From: Streptomyces sp. CC53
GTDB taxonomy: Bacteria > Actinomycetota > Actinomycetes > Streptomycetales > Streptomycetaceae
Direction of reading: 5' to 3'
Length of the DNA stretch: 44,185 nucleotides
Assembly (NCBI RefSeq): GCF_001865245.1
Contig: NZ_MKXB01000235.1
Span: 39,742-83,926, forward strand
Shown here: positions 1-7,615 of the stretch, in pieces
How positions within the stretch are numbered: the stretch's first letter is position 1
Layout of the letters: each line of letters opens with the position of its first letter
The notes under the pieces: model-generated
Databases searched by the model: none
Told to the model about the DNA's origin: nothing
The model's input: only the letters and a program-made list of their open reading frames with translations
Translations under genes and position numbers: made by a program

Positions 1-44
1 CCACGCAGCAGACCCGCGCGCCCCGGGCCCCGCCCTTGACCTCC

Positions 45-73
45 CACCGGCACGGCACCCCGCCGTGCCGGTG
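45..73. terminator. Strong hairpin, probable terminator of a gene left of the window
   Basis: A perfect 12-bp inverted repeat (CACCGGCACGGC and its complement at 62-73) encloses a 5-nt loop. There is no T-tract, which is normal for Streptomyces terminators. The DeoR gene ends at 456 reading leftward, so the hairpin could serve that gene or a rightward gene outside the window. Confidence 0.55.
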
Positions 74-455
74 CCCGGCCGTCTGACGGACCGTGGTGCG
101 CGGACGGCGCGGGGACTCGGCGGGTAGGGCGGCCGGCGGTCGCCCCCCGCCGCGCGGTCCCGCCCCCGCGGGCGCGGCCTGCCGCCTCCTGCTGCGGACC
201 GGCGCCGCGAGCGCGTGACTCCTCTGGCGAGGGGGCGTCGTTCGAGAGCGGGTGCCGCAGCGGCGGGCACCCAGGGCGATGGCCGGACCGGCCGCCTCGG
301 GCGTTCCCGCGACCGGAAGGACCGCCGCGCCGCCCGCCGCGCCGAAGGAGAGCGCCCGCGGTCCGCCACCGCGCCGGTGGAGGGGGCGACGCCCGCCGGC
401 GGCGCGTCCGCGCGCCGAGGAGAGCCGCCGGTCGCCGGCGCCACCCTCGGCGGGA
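74..455. other. Intergenic, no gene supported
   Basis: About 380 bases of extremely GC-rich sequence. The open frames that cross it have proline/arginine/alanine-rich compositions typical of antisense or off-frame translation, and none has a convincing ribosome binding site. Nothing further is recognised. Confidence 0.5.
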
Positions 456-1253
456 TCAGACGCTGATGACCTCGATGCCCGCCTCGGTGAGGAGCTCCGC
501 CACGTCGGGAGCGAGGCCGGAGTCGGTGACGAGGGTGTCGACCCGGTCGAGACCGCAGATCCTCGCGAACGCGCGCCTGCCCATCTTCGACGAGTCCGTC
601 GCGAGGACCACCTTGCGGGCGCGCTCCGCGAGGAGTCTGCTGACGGCCGCCTCGTCCTCGTGGTGCGTCATCACGCCGATCTCCGGATCGATGCCGTCCA
701 CCCCGAGCACGGCGACGTCGAGCACCACCTGGCTGAGGACGCCTTCGCACAACGGACCCACCAGCTCGTACGTCTGCGGGCGCGCCACACCCCCGGTCAA
801 CACGATCTTGAACTGCGGGCGCACCGCAAGCTCGCTCGCGATGTTCAGCGCGTTCGTGACGACCGTGCACCTCGGGCCGGAGGATGCCTCGCCACGCTCC
901 ACCGCGCCGCCCGCCCGGAGGACCAGGGCCCGTGCCACCTCGGTGGTGGTGGTGCCGCCGTTGAGACCGACCACGTCACCCACGCCCAGGAGGTCCGCCA
1001 CGGCGCCGGCGATGCGCTGCTTCTCGGAGACGTGGCGGGAGGACTTGTAGCGCAGCGGAAGCTCGTACGACACGCCGTGCGCGATCGCCCCTCCGCGCGT
1101 GCGGACCAGCAGCTTCTGCTCGGCGAGTTCGTCCAGGTCGCGCCGGATGGTCGCCGGCGAGACCGCCACCGAGGCGGCCGCGTCCTCGACGGCCAGCCTG
1201 CCGTCGGCCGCGAGCAGCTCCAGCAGCCTGCTCCACCGCTCCTGCTTGGACAT
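456..1253 (-). CDS. DeoR/GlpR-family transcriptional regulator
   Basis: A 265-residue repressor-type protein. The N-terminal winged helix-turn-helix contains the classic DeoR recognition helix (VSPATIRRDLDEL, about residues 27-39), followed by RTRGGA. The C-terminal half is a sugar-phosphate-sensing domain of the ribose-5-phosphate isomerase-like fold (LNGGTTTTEVARAL, TGGVARPQTYELVG, VLGVDGIDPEIG, ATDSSKMGR). In this family a phosphorylated sugar normally releases the protein from DNA. The start was chosen at the ATG at 1251-1253, preceded by GGAGGGGG; the longer open frame upstream has no coding character. The gene is divergent from a class II aldolase, so it probably controls that gene and possibly itself. 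The effector sugar cannot be told from sequence. Confidence 0.9.
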   Translation of the reverse strand: MSKQERWSRLLELLAADGRLAVEDAAASVAVSPATIRRDLDELAEQKLLVRTRGGAIAHGVSYELPLRYKSSRHVSEKQRIAGAVADLLGVGDVVGLNGGTTTTEVARALVLRAGGAVERGEASSGPRCTVVTNALNIASELAVRPQFKIVLTGGVARPQTYELVGPLCEGVLSQVVLDVAVLGVDGIDPEIGVMTHHEDEAAVSRLLAERARKVVLATDSSKMGRRAFARICGLDRVDTLVTDSGLAPDVAELLTEAGIEVISV

Positions 1254-1463
1254 CGCGCCCCCTCCGTGCCTGACTTCTGCGGTCGCGCACGGCGGGGCCG
1301 TGGCAGCCGGGGCGACCGACCGGCACCCCGCCGGGTCCGCGCGGCCTTGATCGTAACGCCGGCGGCCCGCGGCCGTCCGGCGCGAGGAGCGCGCCCGCAC
1401 CGCCGGAGTCCCGGGCGATCGCCTTATGGACGCCGACGCCCGTGCGCTCGATACTGCACTCAC

Positions 1464-1521
1464 CTCGGATGACGCAGAACGCGTGAGAGGGGTGAGAAAC
1501 ACGCATCTTCGCTCATCCGAG
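1464..1521. promoter_or_regulatory. Paired 9-bp inverted half-sites between the regulator and the aldolase
   Basis: CTCGGATGA at 1464-1472 is repeated as its exact reverse complement TCATCCGAG at 1513-1521, with centres about 49 bp apart. The pair lies in the 358-bp divergent intergenic region. A possible -10 (GATACT, 1450-1455) for rightward transcription lies just upstream of the first half-site. The spacing of nearly five helical turns would suit looping by an oligomeric DeoR protein; that is an inference. Confidence 0.4.
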
Positions 1522-1611
1522 TGGTGCGCGAGGCGGTTCCTCCCTGACGCGTACCCGCCCCGCCGACCGCCCCGCGGCCTTCGGGCCCGCCACCGTGTAG
1601 GGAGGCCCCCC

Positions 1612-2448
1612 ATGCCCCTGACCTCCACCGGCGACATCGTCGGCCCCGCGCGCGCCGAGGGGCGCGGCGTCGGGGCGTTCAACGTCGTGCAGATGGAGCA
1701 CGCCGAGGCGATCGTCGCCGGAGCGGAACACGCCGCGCTGCCCGTCGTCCTCCAGATCAGCGAGAACACCGCGCGCTACCACGGGTCGCTCGTCCCGATC
1801 GGGCTCGCCGCCCTCGCCCTCGCCCGCGCGGCCTCGGTGCCGGTGGCGGTGCACCTCGACCACGCCGAGACCCGCCCGCTCGTCCGGGAAGCCGTCGAAC
1901 TCGGCTTCACCTCCGTCATGTTCGACGCCTCCCGGCTCCCGTACGAGGAGAACGTGGCGGCGACCCGGGCCGTCACCGCGTACTGCCACCGGGCCGGAGT
2001 GTGGGTCGAGGCCGAACTGGGCGAGGTCGGAGGCAAGGACGGTGCGCACGCGCCCGGCACGCGCACCGATCCCGACGAGGCCCGCGCGTTCGCCGAGGCG
2101 ACCGCCGTCGACGCCCTGGCCGTCGCCGTGGGCAACTCCCACGCGATGCCCACCCGCGACGCCGTCCTCGACTTCGGCCTCGTCACCCGGCTGCGGGACT
2201 CGCTCGACATACCCCTGGTGCTGCACGGCTCGTCCGGGGTCTGCGACGCCGACCTCGTCAAGGCCGTCGCGGCCGGGATGACCAAGGTGAACATCTCGAC
2301 GCGCCTCAACACCCTCTTCACCCGTACCGTGCGCGACCGCCTGGAGGAATCGCCCGGCGTCGTCGACCCGCGCCGCTACCTCGGCGCGGCGCGGGAGGCG
2401 GTGGCCGCCGAGGTGGCCCGGCTGCTGGGCGTCCTCGCGGCACGGTAG
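1612..2448 (+). CDS. Class II (zinc-dependent) ketose-bisphosphate aldolase
   Basis: A 278-residue enzyme of the FbaA/GatY/KbaY family, which reversibly cleaves fructose- or tagatose-1,6-bisphosphate to dihydroxyacetone phosphate and an aldehyde phosphate. Visible motifs are HLDHAE at 81-86 (catalytic Asp83 and zinc His84), EAELGEVGG at 134-142, a GNSHA zinc-histidine segment around 177 (GTSHG in many homologues) and LHGSSG at 204-209. The start at 1612 follows a GGGAGG box. An in-frame GTG/ATG extension to 1426 is possible, but it encodes an Arg-rich stretch unlike the family and crosses the operator region. The divergent DeoR gene suggests a role in catabolism of a specific sugar or polyol rather than central glycolysis. 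Substrate stereochemistry cannot be assigned. Confidence 0.88.
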   Translation: MPLTSTGDIVGPARAEGRGVGAFNVVQMEHAEAIVAGAEHAALPVVLQISENTARYHGSLVPIGLAALALARAASVPVAVHLDHAETRPLVREAVELGFTSVMFDASRLPYEENVAATRAVTAYCHRAGVWVEAELGEVGGKDGAHAPGTRTDPDEARAFAEATAVDALAVAVGNSHAMPTRDAVLDFGLVTRLRDSLDIPLVLHGSSGVCDADLVKAVAAGMTKVNISTRLNTLFTRTVRDRLEESPGVVDPRRYLGAAREAVAAEVARLLGVLAAR

Positions 2449-2634
2449 CCCCGCGTCCCTCCTGCCGCCTCCCCGCCCCCGGGCTGCGAGCCGCCCGCGC
2501 ACCACGGCCCGCCACCTGCCCCCCGGCCGCCGCCTCCCCCCGCCGCCCGTCCCGCGCCGGTCGGCTGCCCGCTCCCGCCGCTCCCTCGTGGCCGACCGGC
2601 CACCCGAACCGTCGGCTCCCGGCCCCGTCCTCCG

Positions 2635-3765
2635 TCAGCCCGTGGCCGGCTCCGCGTACAGCAGCCCGCCGAGCACGTCCGGCTCCTGCCCCACGCGCAC
2701 CCCGAAGCCCCGGCTCACCCGGTCCAGCACCGACCGCAGCCAGGCGCGCTCCTCTGACGCCGCCTCCTCCAGGCGCAGCCGTCGTGCCCGCACCGGGGCC
2801 ATCCGCAGCTCCGCCGGCGCCCCGCCCCCCGGCACCAGCCGCGCGAGGTACAGCAGCCGCAGCTCGTCCCGGTACTCCTCGTGGCCACGGATCCCCTCGT
2901 AGTCGTCGATCAGGTCCCCACAGCCGTACAGCACCGGCCTGCCCCGGTACAGCTCCAGCGGCCGCGGGTGGTGCGACGAGTGGCCGTGGACCACGTCCAC
3001 CCCGCCGTCCACCAGGGTGTGCGCGAACTCCACCTGCCCCGGCGGCACCCCGTACCCCCAGTTGGACCCCCAGTGCACCGACACCACCGCCACGTCCCCG
3101 GGCCGCTTCACCGCCCGCACCAGCCGCACCACCTCCTCGGCCGCGGCCCGCGAGGCCACCGGGACGTACGCCACCCCCGACCGGCCGGCGCCGGCCGCCC
3201 AGTCGGGCGGGACGCCGCTGGACGGCATGGCGCACCCCCACACCAGCACCCTGCCCCCGCCGCGGCCCGCGGGCACCACGGCCGGCCGCCACGCCGCTTC
3301 CGCGTCGCGCCCCGCCCCCGCCGAGCGCAGGCCCGCGTCCGCCAGCGAGCCGAGAGTCTCCCGCAGGCCGGCGCGGCCGAAGTCCAGCACGTGGTTGTTG
3401 GCCAGCACGCACACGTCGGGCCGCGCGACCGCCAGCGCCGGCAGGTTCGCCGGCGCCATCCGGTACAGCACCGCCTTGTCCGGCGCGGCGTCCGCGGACC
3501 GCGTCACACTCGTCTCCAGGTTCACCACCCGGACGTCGGGCGCCGCCTCGTCCAGCAGCCGCAGGGCCTCCCCCCACGGCCACGACGGGTCCACCGGCCG
3601 CGGCACCGGGCCGTTCGCCGCCTCCGCCAGGGACACGTACGCGCGGGCGTCCCGGACGTACTCCTCCCACAGGCGCGGGTCGCCCGGGTGCGGCAGCACC
3701 TGGTCGACCCCGCGGCCGAGCATCACGTCACCGCAGAGGAACAACGTCACCGCGTCCCCGCGCAT
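2635..3765 (-). CDS. CapA-family metallophosphatase-like protein (poly-gamma-glutamate type)
   Basis: A 376-residue protein of the CapA/PgsA family, which has a calcineurin-like metallophosphoesterase fold. Features seen are the N-terminal GDVMLGRGVD metal-binding segment, VNLETSVT, LANNHVLDFG, SVHWGSNWGY and the VVHGHSSHHPRP histidine cluster. In Bacillus, CapA takes part in poly-gamma-glutamate capsule synthesis, but no capBC-like genes occur here, so that role should not be assumed. There is no signal peptide in the chosen frame. The ATG at 3763-3765 has GGAGG only one base away but sits 6 nt after a TACCGT hexamer, suggesting a leaderless mRNA. The gene is divergent from the Cyt-like gene, with only 100 bp between starts. 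Confidence 0.82.
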   Translation of the reverse strand: MRGDAVTLFLCGDVMLGRGVDQVLPHPGDPRLWEEYVRDARAYVSLAEAANGPVPRPVDPSWPWGEALRLLDEAAPDVRVVNLETSVTRSADAAPDKAVLYRMAPANLPALAVARPDVCVLANNHVLDFGRAGLRETLGSLADAGLRSAGAGRDAEAAWRPAVVPAGRGGGRVLVWGCAMPSSGVPPDWAAGAGRSGVAYVPVASRAAAEEVVRLVRAVKRPGDVAVVSVHWGSNWGYGVPPGQVEFAHTLVDGGVDVVHGHSSHHPRPLELYRGRPVLYGCGDLIDDYEGIRGHEEYRDELRLLYLARLVPGGGAPAELRMAPVRARRLRLEEAASEERAWLRSVLDRVSRGFGVRVGQEPDVLGGLLYAEPATG

Positions 3766-3771
3766 GCCTCC

Positions 3772-3777
3772 ACGGTA
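3772..3777 (-). promoter_or_regulatory. Probable -10 element of a leaderless promoter for the CapA-like gene
   Basis: TACCGT (minus strand) fits the TANNNT actinobacterial -10 consensus and ends 6 nt before the ATG, which would place the transcript start at the A of the start codon. Confidence 0.45.
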
Positions 3778-3865
3778 GGCGCACCCTGCGGCCGGGGCAG
3801 GCCCCGCCGGGTGCATACTGGCGCGCGGCGCGGCGCGACCCCTTCCAGCCCCGAGGAGCAGCCAC

Positions 3866-4486
3866 ATGGCCGAGCAGGCCACCGCCGGACGGACCCCCGC
3901 CCGGGCGGACGGGAAGACCACCTTCGCGACCGTCCTCGAAGTGGACCCGACCCACGAGCAGCGGGCCCGTGACATCGCGGCCCGGTTCCAGCACGCCATC
4001 GCCCCCGCGGCCGTGGACTTCGACTCCGGCGGCCTCAGCCGGGCCGCCGCCGCCGTCCCGCACGCCCGTACCACCCGGATCGTGCGCGGCTGGGGCCTCC
4101 AGGAGACCGCCCCCGTCGGCGTCATGGTGGTGTCCCTCAAGGAAGCGGTACGCCAGGCCCTGGCCGAGCCGTTCGCCAACCCCCGCTTCTGGGAACGCGT
4201 CGAGGCCGCCCTCACGGGTGCGTTCGTCGGCCTCGGCAGCCAGGAGGGCACCCACCTGTCCTTCCACGAGGAGACCGCGGAACGCACCGGCTACTCCTAC
4301 CACCTGCTGTTCGTCCTCCAGGACGAGGAGACCGGCGACGCCGTCCACGCCGTCGCCCTCCGCCTCGACGCCACGGTCGGACTCGACGGCGCGCGCACCC
4401 GCGCCCTGACCGTCGACGACACCGCCTTCTTCGCCCTGCGGGTCAACGCCGTCTCCGTGACGCAAGTGCCGCCCACCGTGGGCTGA
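3866..4486 (+). CDS. Cyt-type delta-endotoxin-like protein
   Basis: A 206-residue soluble protein with no signal peptide or membrane helix. From memory of the Bacillus thuringiensis Cyt1/Cyt2 family, the pattern matches along most of the length: A-FQ-A--P---DF (residues about 39-52), a long helix ending in L-GAF-GL-SQ, an ET-ERTGYSYHLLFVLQDEETG strand pair resembling the Cyt ETAN-TNYTYN-LF-IQN-QTG core, then alternating beta strands. Cyt proteins are single-domain alpha/beta toxins that bind and perforate lipid bilayers; the fold is also found in Erwinia Evf and fungal volvatoxin. Start supported by GAGGAG 7 nt upstream; CATACT at 3814-3819 could be the -10. It stands alone, without a helper crystal protein. 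Membrane activity is inferred, not shown. Confidence 0.7.
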   Translation: MAEQATAGRTPARADGKTTFATVLEVDPTHEQRARDIAARFQHAIAPAAVDFDSGGLSRAAAAVPHARTTRIVRGWGLQETAPVGVMVVSLKEAVRQALAEPFANPRFWERVEAALTGAFVGLGSQEGTHLSFHEETAERTGYSYHLLFVLQDEETGDAVHAVALRLDATVGLDGARTRALTVDDTAFFALRVNAVSVTQVPPTVG

Positions 4487-4559
4487 CGGGCCGTCAGCCG
4501 ACCCGGAGCCGGTCACCCGGAACGGGCGAACTGGTGATCGACTCCGGGTCGTCGCGCGC

Positions 4560-4565
4560 TATGAT
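4560..4565 (+). promoter_or_regulatory. -10 hexamer upstream of the tRNA-like element
   Basis: TATGAT differs from TATAAT at one base and would start transcription near 4571-4573, exactly at the base of the tRNA-like stem. A weak -35 (around 4537-4542) is possible. This supports independent transcription of the element. Confidence 0.5.
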
Positions 4566-4575
4566 CGCCCGCGGC

Positions 4576-4648
4576 AAGGCCGTAGCGCAGAGGTCGTCGC
4601 GCCCGAGCTGCAAGCTGGAGGACGTCGGTTCGAATCCGGCCGGCCTTG
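4576..4648 (+). tRNA. tRNA-like gene, apparent anticodon GCA (Cys), non-canonical
   Basis: A cloverleaf can be drawn: acceptor AAGGCCG pairing perfectly with CGGCCTT (4641-4647), TA at positions 8-9, a perfect 4-bp D stem GCGC/GCGC, a T arm GTCGG-TTCGAAT-CCGGC, and discriminator G at 4648. The anticodon loop reads CTGCAAG, giving GCA after U33. Oddities: base 26 is missing, the anticodon stem (CCGAG/CTGGA) has two mismatches, and the acceptor pairing continues five more base pairs outward, so 4571-4582 pairs with 4641-4652 as a 12-bp stem. CCA is not encoded. It is either a divergent or decaying tRNA-Cys or a tRNA-shaped RNA. The LRR gene begins 48 nt downstream. Confidence 0.5.
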
Positions 4649-4696
4649 CCGCCTTCGCATCCGACGCACCGTCAGCGCGACACCGGGGGAGTGGTG

Positions 4697-5866
4697 ATGA
4701 CGCAGGCCACGGAGCCCGTACCCGTGCACGAGCCCCTCGGCACGCCCGTACGCTGCCCGGCGATCCGCCACCCGGACGTCCCGTCCGCCGACCCGGACGC
4801 CCTCACCCCCCTCCTCGACCGGCTGGCGGACCCCCGCCCCGTCACCGCCGACGAGACCCACCCCGTCGGCACACTGCGCACCGACGGCCGCGTCGACCTG
4901 TGCAAGCAGGGTCTCGGCGCCGCCGGTGCGGCCCGGCTGCTGCCCGCCGCCGCGGCCTCCCCGCACGCCGTCCACGTCCTCCTCGGCACCAACGCCATCG
5001 GCGACGACGGCGCCCGCACCCTGGCGCGGACCCTCACCGCCGGCCGCCACGGCCTGCACACCCTCTACCTGGGCTGCAACCGCATCGGCCCCGAAGGCGC
5101 CGCCGCCCTCGCCGGCCCCCTCGCCACCGACGGCACCGTCCGCGCACTGTGGCTCAAGCGCAACCCCCTCGGTGACGCCGGTGCCCGCACCCTCGCCGCG
5201 ATGCTGCGCCGCAACACCGCGCTCCGCACCCTGGACCTCGTCAACACCGGCCTGACCACCGACGGCCTGCACGCCCTCACCGACGCCCTCACCGACCGCC
5301 CCGAGCCCGTCGAGCGGCTCTTCCTCGGCGGCAACGGCCTCACTGCCGCCGCCGCGCCGCTCCTCGCCGCACTGCTGCGGACCGGCGTGCGCGAGCTGTA
5401 CCTGTCCGCCAACCACCTCGGGGACGACGGCGCCGCCGCCCTCGCCGCTGCCGCCGACCCCCACCGGCCCGTACGCCTCGGCCTCGGCGGCAACGGCATC
5501 GGACCCGCGGGAGCCGCCGCGCTCGCCGACGCCCTCGGCGCCATCGACACCCTCGACCTCGGCCGGCCCCGCTCCGAACGCAGCCTCGGCGCACCCGGCA
5601 ACACCACCGGCGACGCGGGCGCGGCCGCCCTGGCCGCCGCCCTGCCCGGCAGCCCCCTGCGCAGCCTCGAACTCCGCCACACCGGGCTGACCGGACGCGG
5701 CGCGAAGACCCTCCTCGCGGCCGTACCCGACGGCTCGCCCCTGGAGTACGTCGGCCTCGGCCCCGGGCTGCCCCGCCGGGTCAAGCGCTCGTTCCACCAG
5801 CGCCTGCGCCCCGCCGTCCGGCCCGCGCACCCCGACCTGCGCGCGATCGGGAGCGTCTACCGGTGA
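4697..5866 (+). CDS. Ribonuclease-inhibitor-type leucine-rich repeat protein
   Basis: A 389-residue protein made almost entirely of about ten 28-residue RI-type LRRs. Recurrent units follow the pattern L-L--N-IG--GA-AL---L, for example LLGTNAIGDDGARTLA, LYLGCNRIGPEGAAALA, LWLKRNPLGDAGARTLA and LYLSANHLGDDGAAALA. There is no signal peptide, transmembrane segment or catalytic domain, so it should be a cytoplasmic horseshoe-shaped protein-binding scaffold. The ATG at 4697 follows GGGGGAG; GTG codons at 4691 and 4694 are alternatives. The longer frame to 4646 was rejected because it overlaps the tRNA-like element. Its stop overlaps the start of the next frame (GTGA), implying it was once co-translated with a partner now truncated. 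Confidence 0.85.
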   Translation: MTQATEPVPVHEPLGTPVRCPAIRHPDVPSADPDALTPLLDRLADPRPVTADETHPVGTLRTDGRVDLCKQGLGAAGAARLLPAAAASPHAVHVLLGTNAIGDDGARTLARTLTAGRHGLHTLYLGCNRIGPEGAAALAGPLATDGTVRALWLKRNPLGDAGARTLAAMLRRNTALRTLDLVNTGLTTDGLHALTDALTDRPEPVERLFLGGNGLTAAAAPLLAALLRTGVRELYLSANHLGDDGAAALAAAADPHRPVRLGLGGNGIGPAGAAALADALGAIDTLDLGRPRSERSLGAPGNTTGDAGAAALAAALPGSPLRSLELRHTGLTGRGAKTLLAAVPDGSPLEYVGLGPGLPRRVKRSFHQRLRPAVRPAHPDLRAIGSVYR

Positions 5867-5967
5867 GCCCCCTGCCGCGCGACGAGGCGGCCGCCTGGCA
5901 GCGCGTCCGCCGCTACGCCGTCCCCCGCTGGATGATCCGGGGCGAGGCGGTGCCTCCGGCGAGGTGA
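5863..5967 (+). pseudogene. Truncated N-terminal remnant of the LRR gene's partner
   Basis: A GTG overlapping the LRR stop codon opens a 34-codon frame beginning VSPLPRDEAAAWQRVRRYAV and continuing PRWMIRGEAVPPAR before a stop. The first 26 residues have the look of a genuine actinobacterial N-terminus (charged helix, then YAVPRWMI), which I recall as the start of a much longer protein that follows LRR genes of this type. After RWMI the sequence turns into ordinary non-coding composition. The overlap and the abrupt loss of coding character suggest a deletion removed the rest of the gene. The identity of the full-length partner is not established here. Confidence 0.5.
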
Positions 5968-6246
5968 GGGCACCTCCGCGCGTGGCCGTCGGAGCTGGAT
6001 GGGCCTGCCCTGCCGGAAGGGTCAGGGGAGCCGGCACGGCGGGCGGCGTCGGGCCGGTCACCGGTCCTGCACGTCGCAGGCACCCCCCGAGTCCCGACCC
6101 TGCCGACGGCCGCTCCCGGTCTGCCCGGTCGGCAGCGGAGACCGCCGGCCCGAGCGGTGCAGGCGCCCGGGGCCGCCGCCGGCGTGCCGAAGAGCCTGCC
6201 CGACGGTGTCGCGGAAACCTCCCGCGCGCGCCAGCCGCCGGGCCCG

Positions 6247-7225
6247 TCAGCCGCTCAGCCGGGCGGGCGGCCAGCGCAGTTGGACCGCCTGCTGGTGCTG
6301 CTCGCCGCCCTCGTGGTCGTTGAAGTCGTACACCTCGATCCGCTTCTCCGCGTGCGCGTACGCGTTGAACGCGGCGAAGACGGTCGACGGCGGGCACGTC
6401 AGGTCCTCCAGCGCGGTGGAGAACAGCGCCGGTGCGGTGGCCCGGGCCGCGAAGTGGACGCCGTCGAAGCAGGCCAGCGTCCGCACGACCCGTTCGACCT
6501 TGCCGCGGTGCGTCTTCAGGTAGTCCCCGATCTCGCGGTACGGCATCCGGTCCGTGACCGTCGTCGCCCGAGGGAAGCCGCACAGGAACGGCACGTCCGG
6601 GAGCACGGCCGACAGATCCGGTAACGAGCCCCGCCACGGCCAGCGCGATGCCGCCGCCCTGGCTCTTCCCGTGGACGGCGGTGCGGGCGGCGTCGGCCGA
6701 CGGGTGCGCGCGTGCGGCCTCCACGGCCCGCACCGCGTCGGCGAACACCCTCCGGTAGTAGTACGCCCCGGGGTCCTCGACGCCCCGCGTCATGTATCCG
6801 GGCACGGCGGAGGCGCTGCCCACCGGGTCGCGCGTGTCCCCGGCCGACCAGGCGCCGCCCTGGCCGCGGGTGTCCATCACGAAGTGGGCGTAGCCCGCCG
6901 ACGCCCACAGCATGTGCGTGTGCGGCAGGCCGCGTCCGCCGCCGTACCCCACGAACTCCACGAGCAGGGGCAGCGGGGCGGACGCGCCCGCGGGTATGAC
7001 GAACCAGCCCTTGACCGGGTGGCCGCCGAAGCCGGCGAAGGTGACGTCGTACACGTCCAGCGTCGCGAGCCCTGAGTCCTCGACCCGGACGAACCGCGCC
7101 TCCAGCGGGTGCGAGCGGGTCTCCGCCAGGGTCTTCGCCCAGAAGGCGTCGAAGTCCCCCGGTTCCTCGGAGGAACTGCGGTACGCCCGCGGGTCGTCGG
7201 GTGGCAGGCGGCCGAAGCGGGCCGT
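6247..7225 (-). pseudogene. Acetylxylan esterase / cephalosporin-C deacetylase family, disrupted
   Basis: The two halves of an about 325-residue AXE1-family alpha/beta hydrolase lie in different frames. The first half runs through the substrate-cap region (RAYRSSSEEPGDFDAFW, MDTRGQGG) to the nucleophile elbow GKSQGGGIALAVAGLV. The frame then shifts: removing the T at plus-strand 6622 (an A on the coding strand) restores the family sequence GLVPDL followed by SAVLPDVPFLCGFPRA, which continues to the C-terminal EVYDFNDHEGG catalytic-acid/histidine region and stop at 6247. The natural start also appears lost: AAGGAG lies 9 nt before ACG at 7223-7225, where ATG would be expected. Two independent lesions argue for a true pseudogene, although a single sequencing error could explain the frameshift. 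Confidence 0.8.
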
Positions 7226-7346
7226 ACCAGCGCTCTCCTTGGTCGGGGGAAGTGACGGGCACACACCGTACGCGCCGCGGCGGTCCGTTGGACGGAGGAG
7301 CCGGCGGAGCCACCGGCGAGGGGACGACACCCGGGGCTGCCCCGCC

Positions 7347-7384
7347 GATGCGGGCCGTGCTCATCAGGGAGCACGGCCCGCATC
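7347..7384. terminator. 15-bp perfect hairpin
   Basis: 7347-7361 (GATGCGGGCCGTGCT) pairs exactly with 7370-7384 across an 8-nt loop. It lies about 230 bp past the end of the NTF2-like gene and about 120 bp before the esterase pseudogene, both on the minus strand, so it most likely terminates the former. The remainder of 7226-7615 shows no gene. Confidence 0.6.
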
Positions 7385-7615
7385 CCGGCTTCCCGCTGGG
7401 GCGGGAGCGCCGCCGGAGCGGACGGTGAGCGGAGCGGCCGGCGGAGCGGCGCAGAGACGCCCGGACGGTCGACGGCCAAGCACGGCCGCGGTCGCCGTAC
7501 GGGCCGGGCGTATGCCGCCGCCGCGCGGTACGGAGTCCCGCCGCCCCCGTCCGCCGCCGCACGGCCGCAGCTCCCCGGGGGCGGCAGGCGGGGCGTGTGC
7601 CGCGCGCCGCCGGTG

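Noticed and set aside
252..1472. Long plus-strand open frame opposite the DeoR gene
   Set aside because: It is antisense to a clear DeoR-family gene, has His/Arg-rich shadow composition and no ribosome binding site.
1426..1611. N-terminal extension of the aldolase
   Set aside because: The extra 62 residues are Arg-rich and unlike the family, and they cover the operator-like repeats; GGGAGG supports the start at 1612.
2635..3765. Poly-gamma-glutamate capsule locus
   Set aside because: Only the CapA-like protein is present; no ligase or transporter genes of a capsule operon are nearby.
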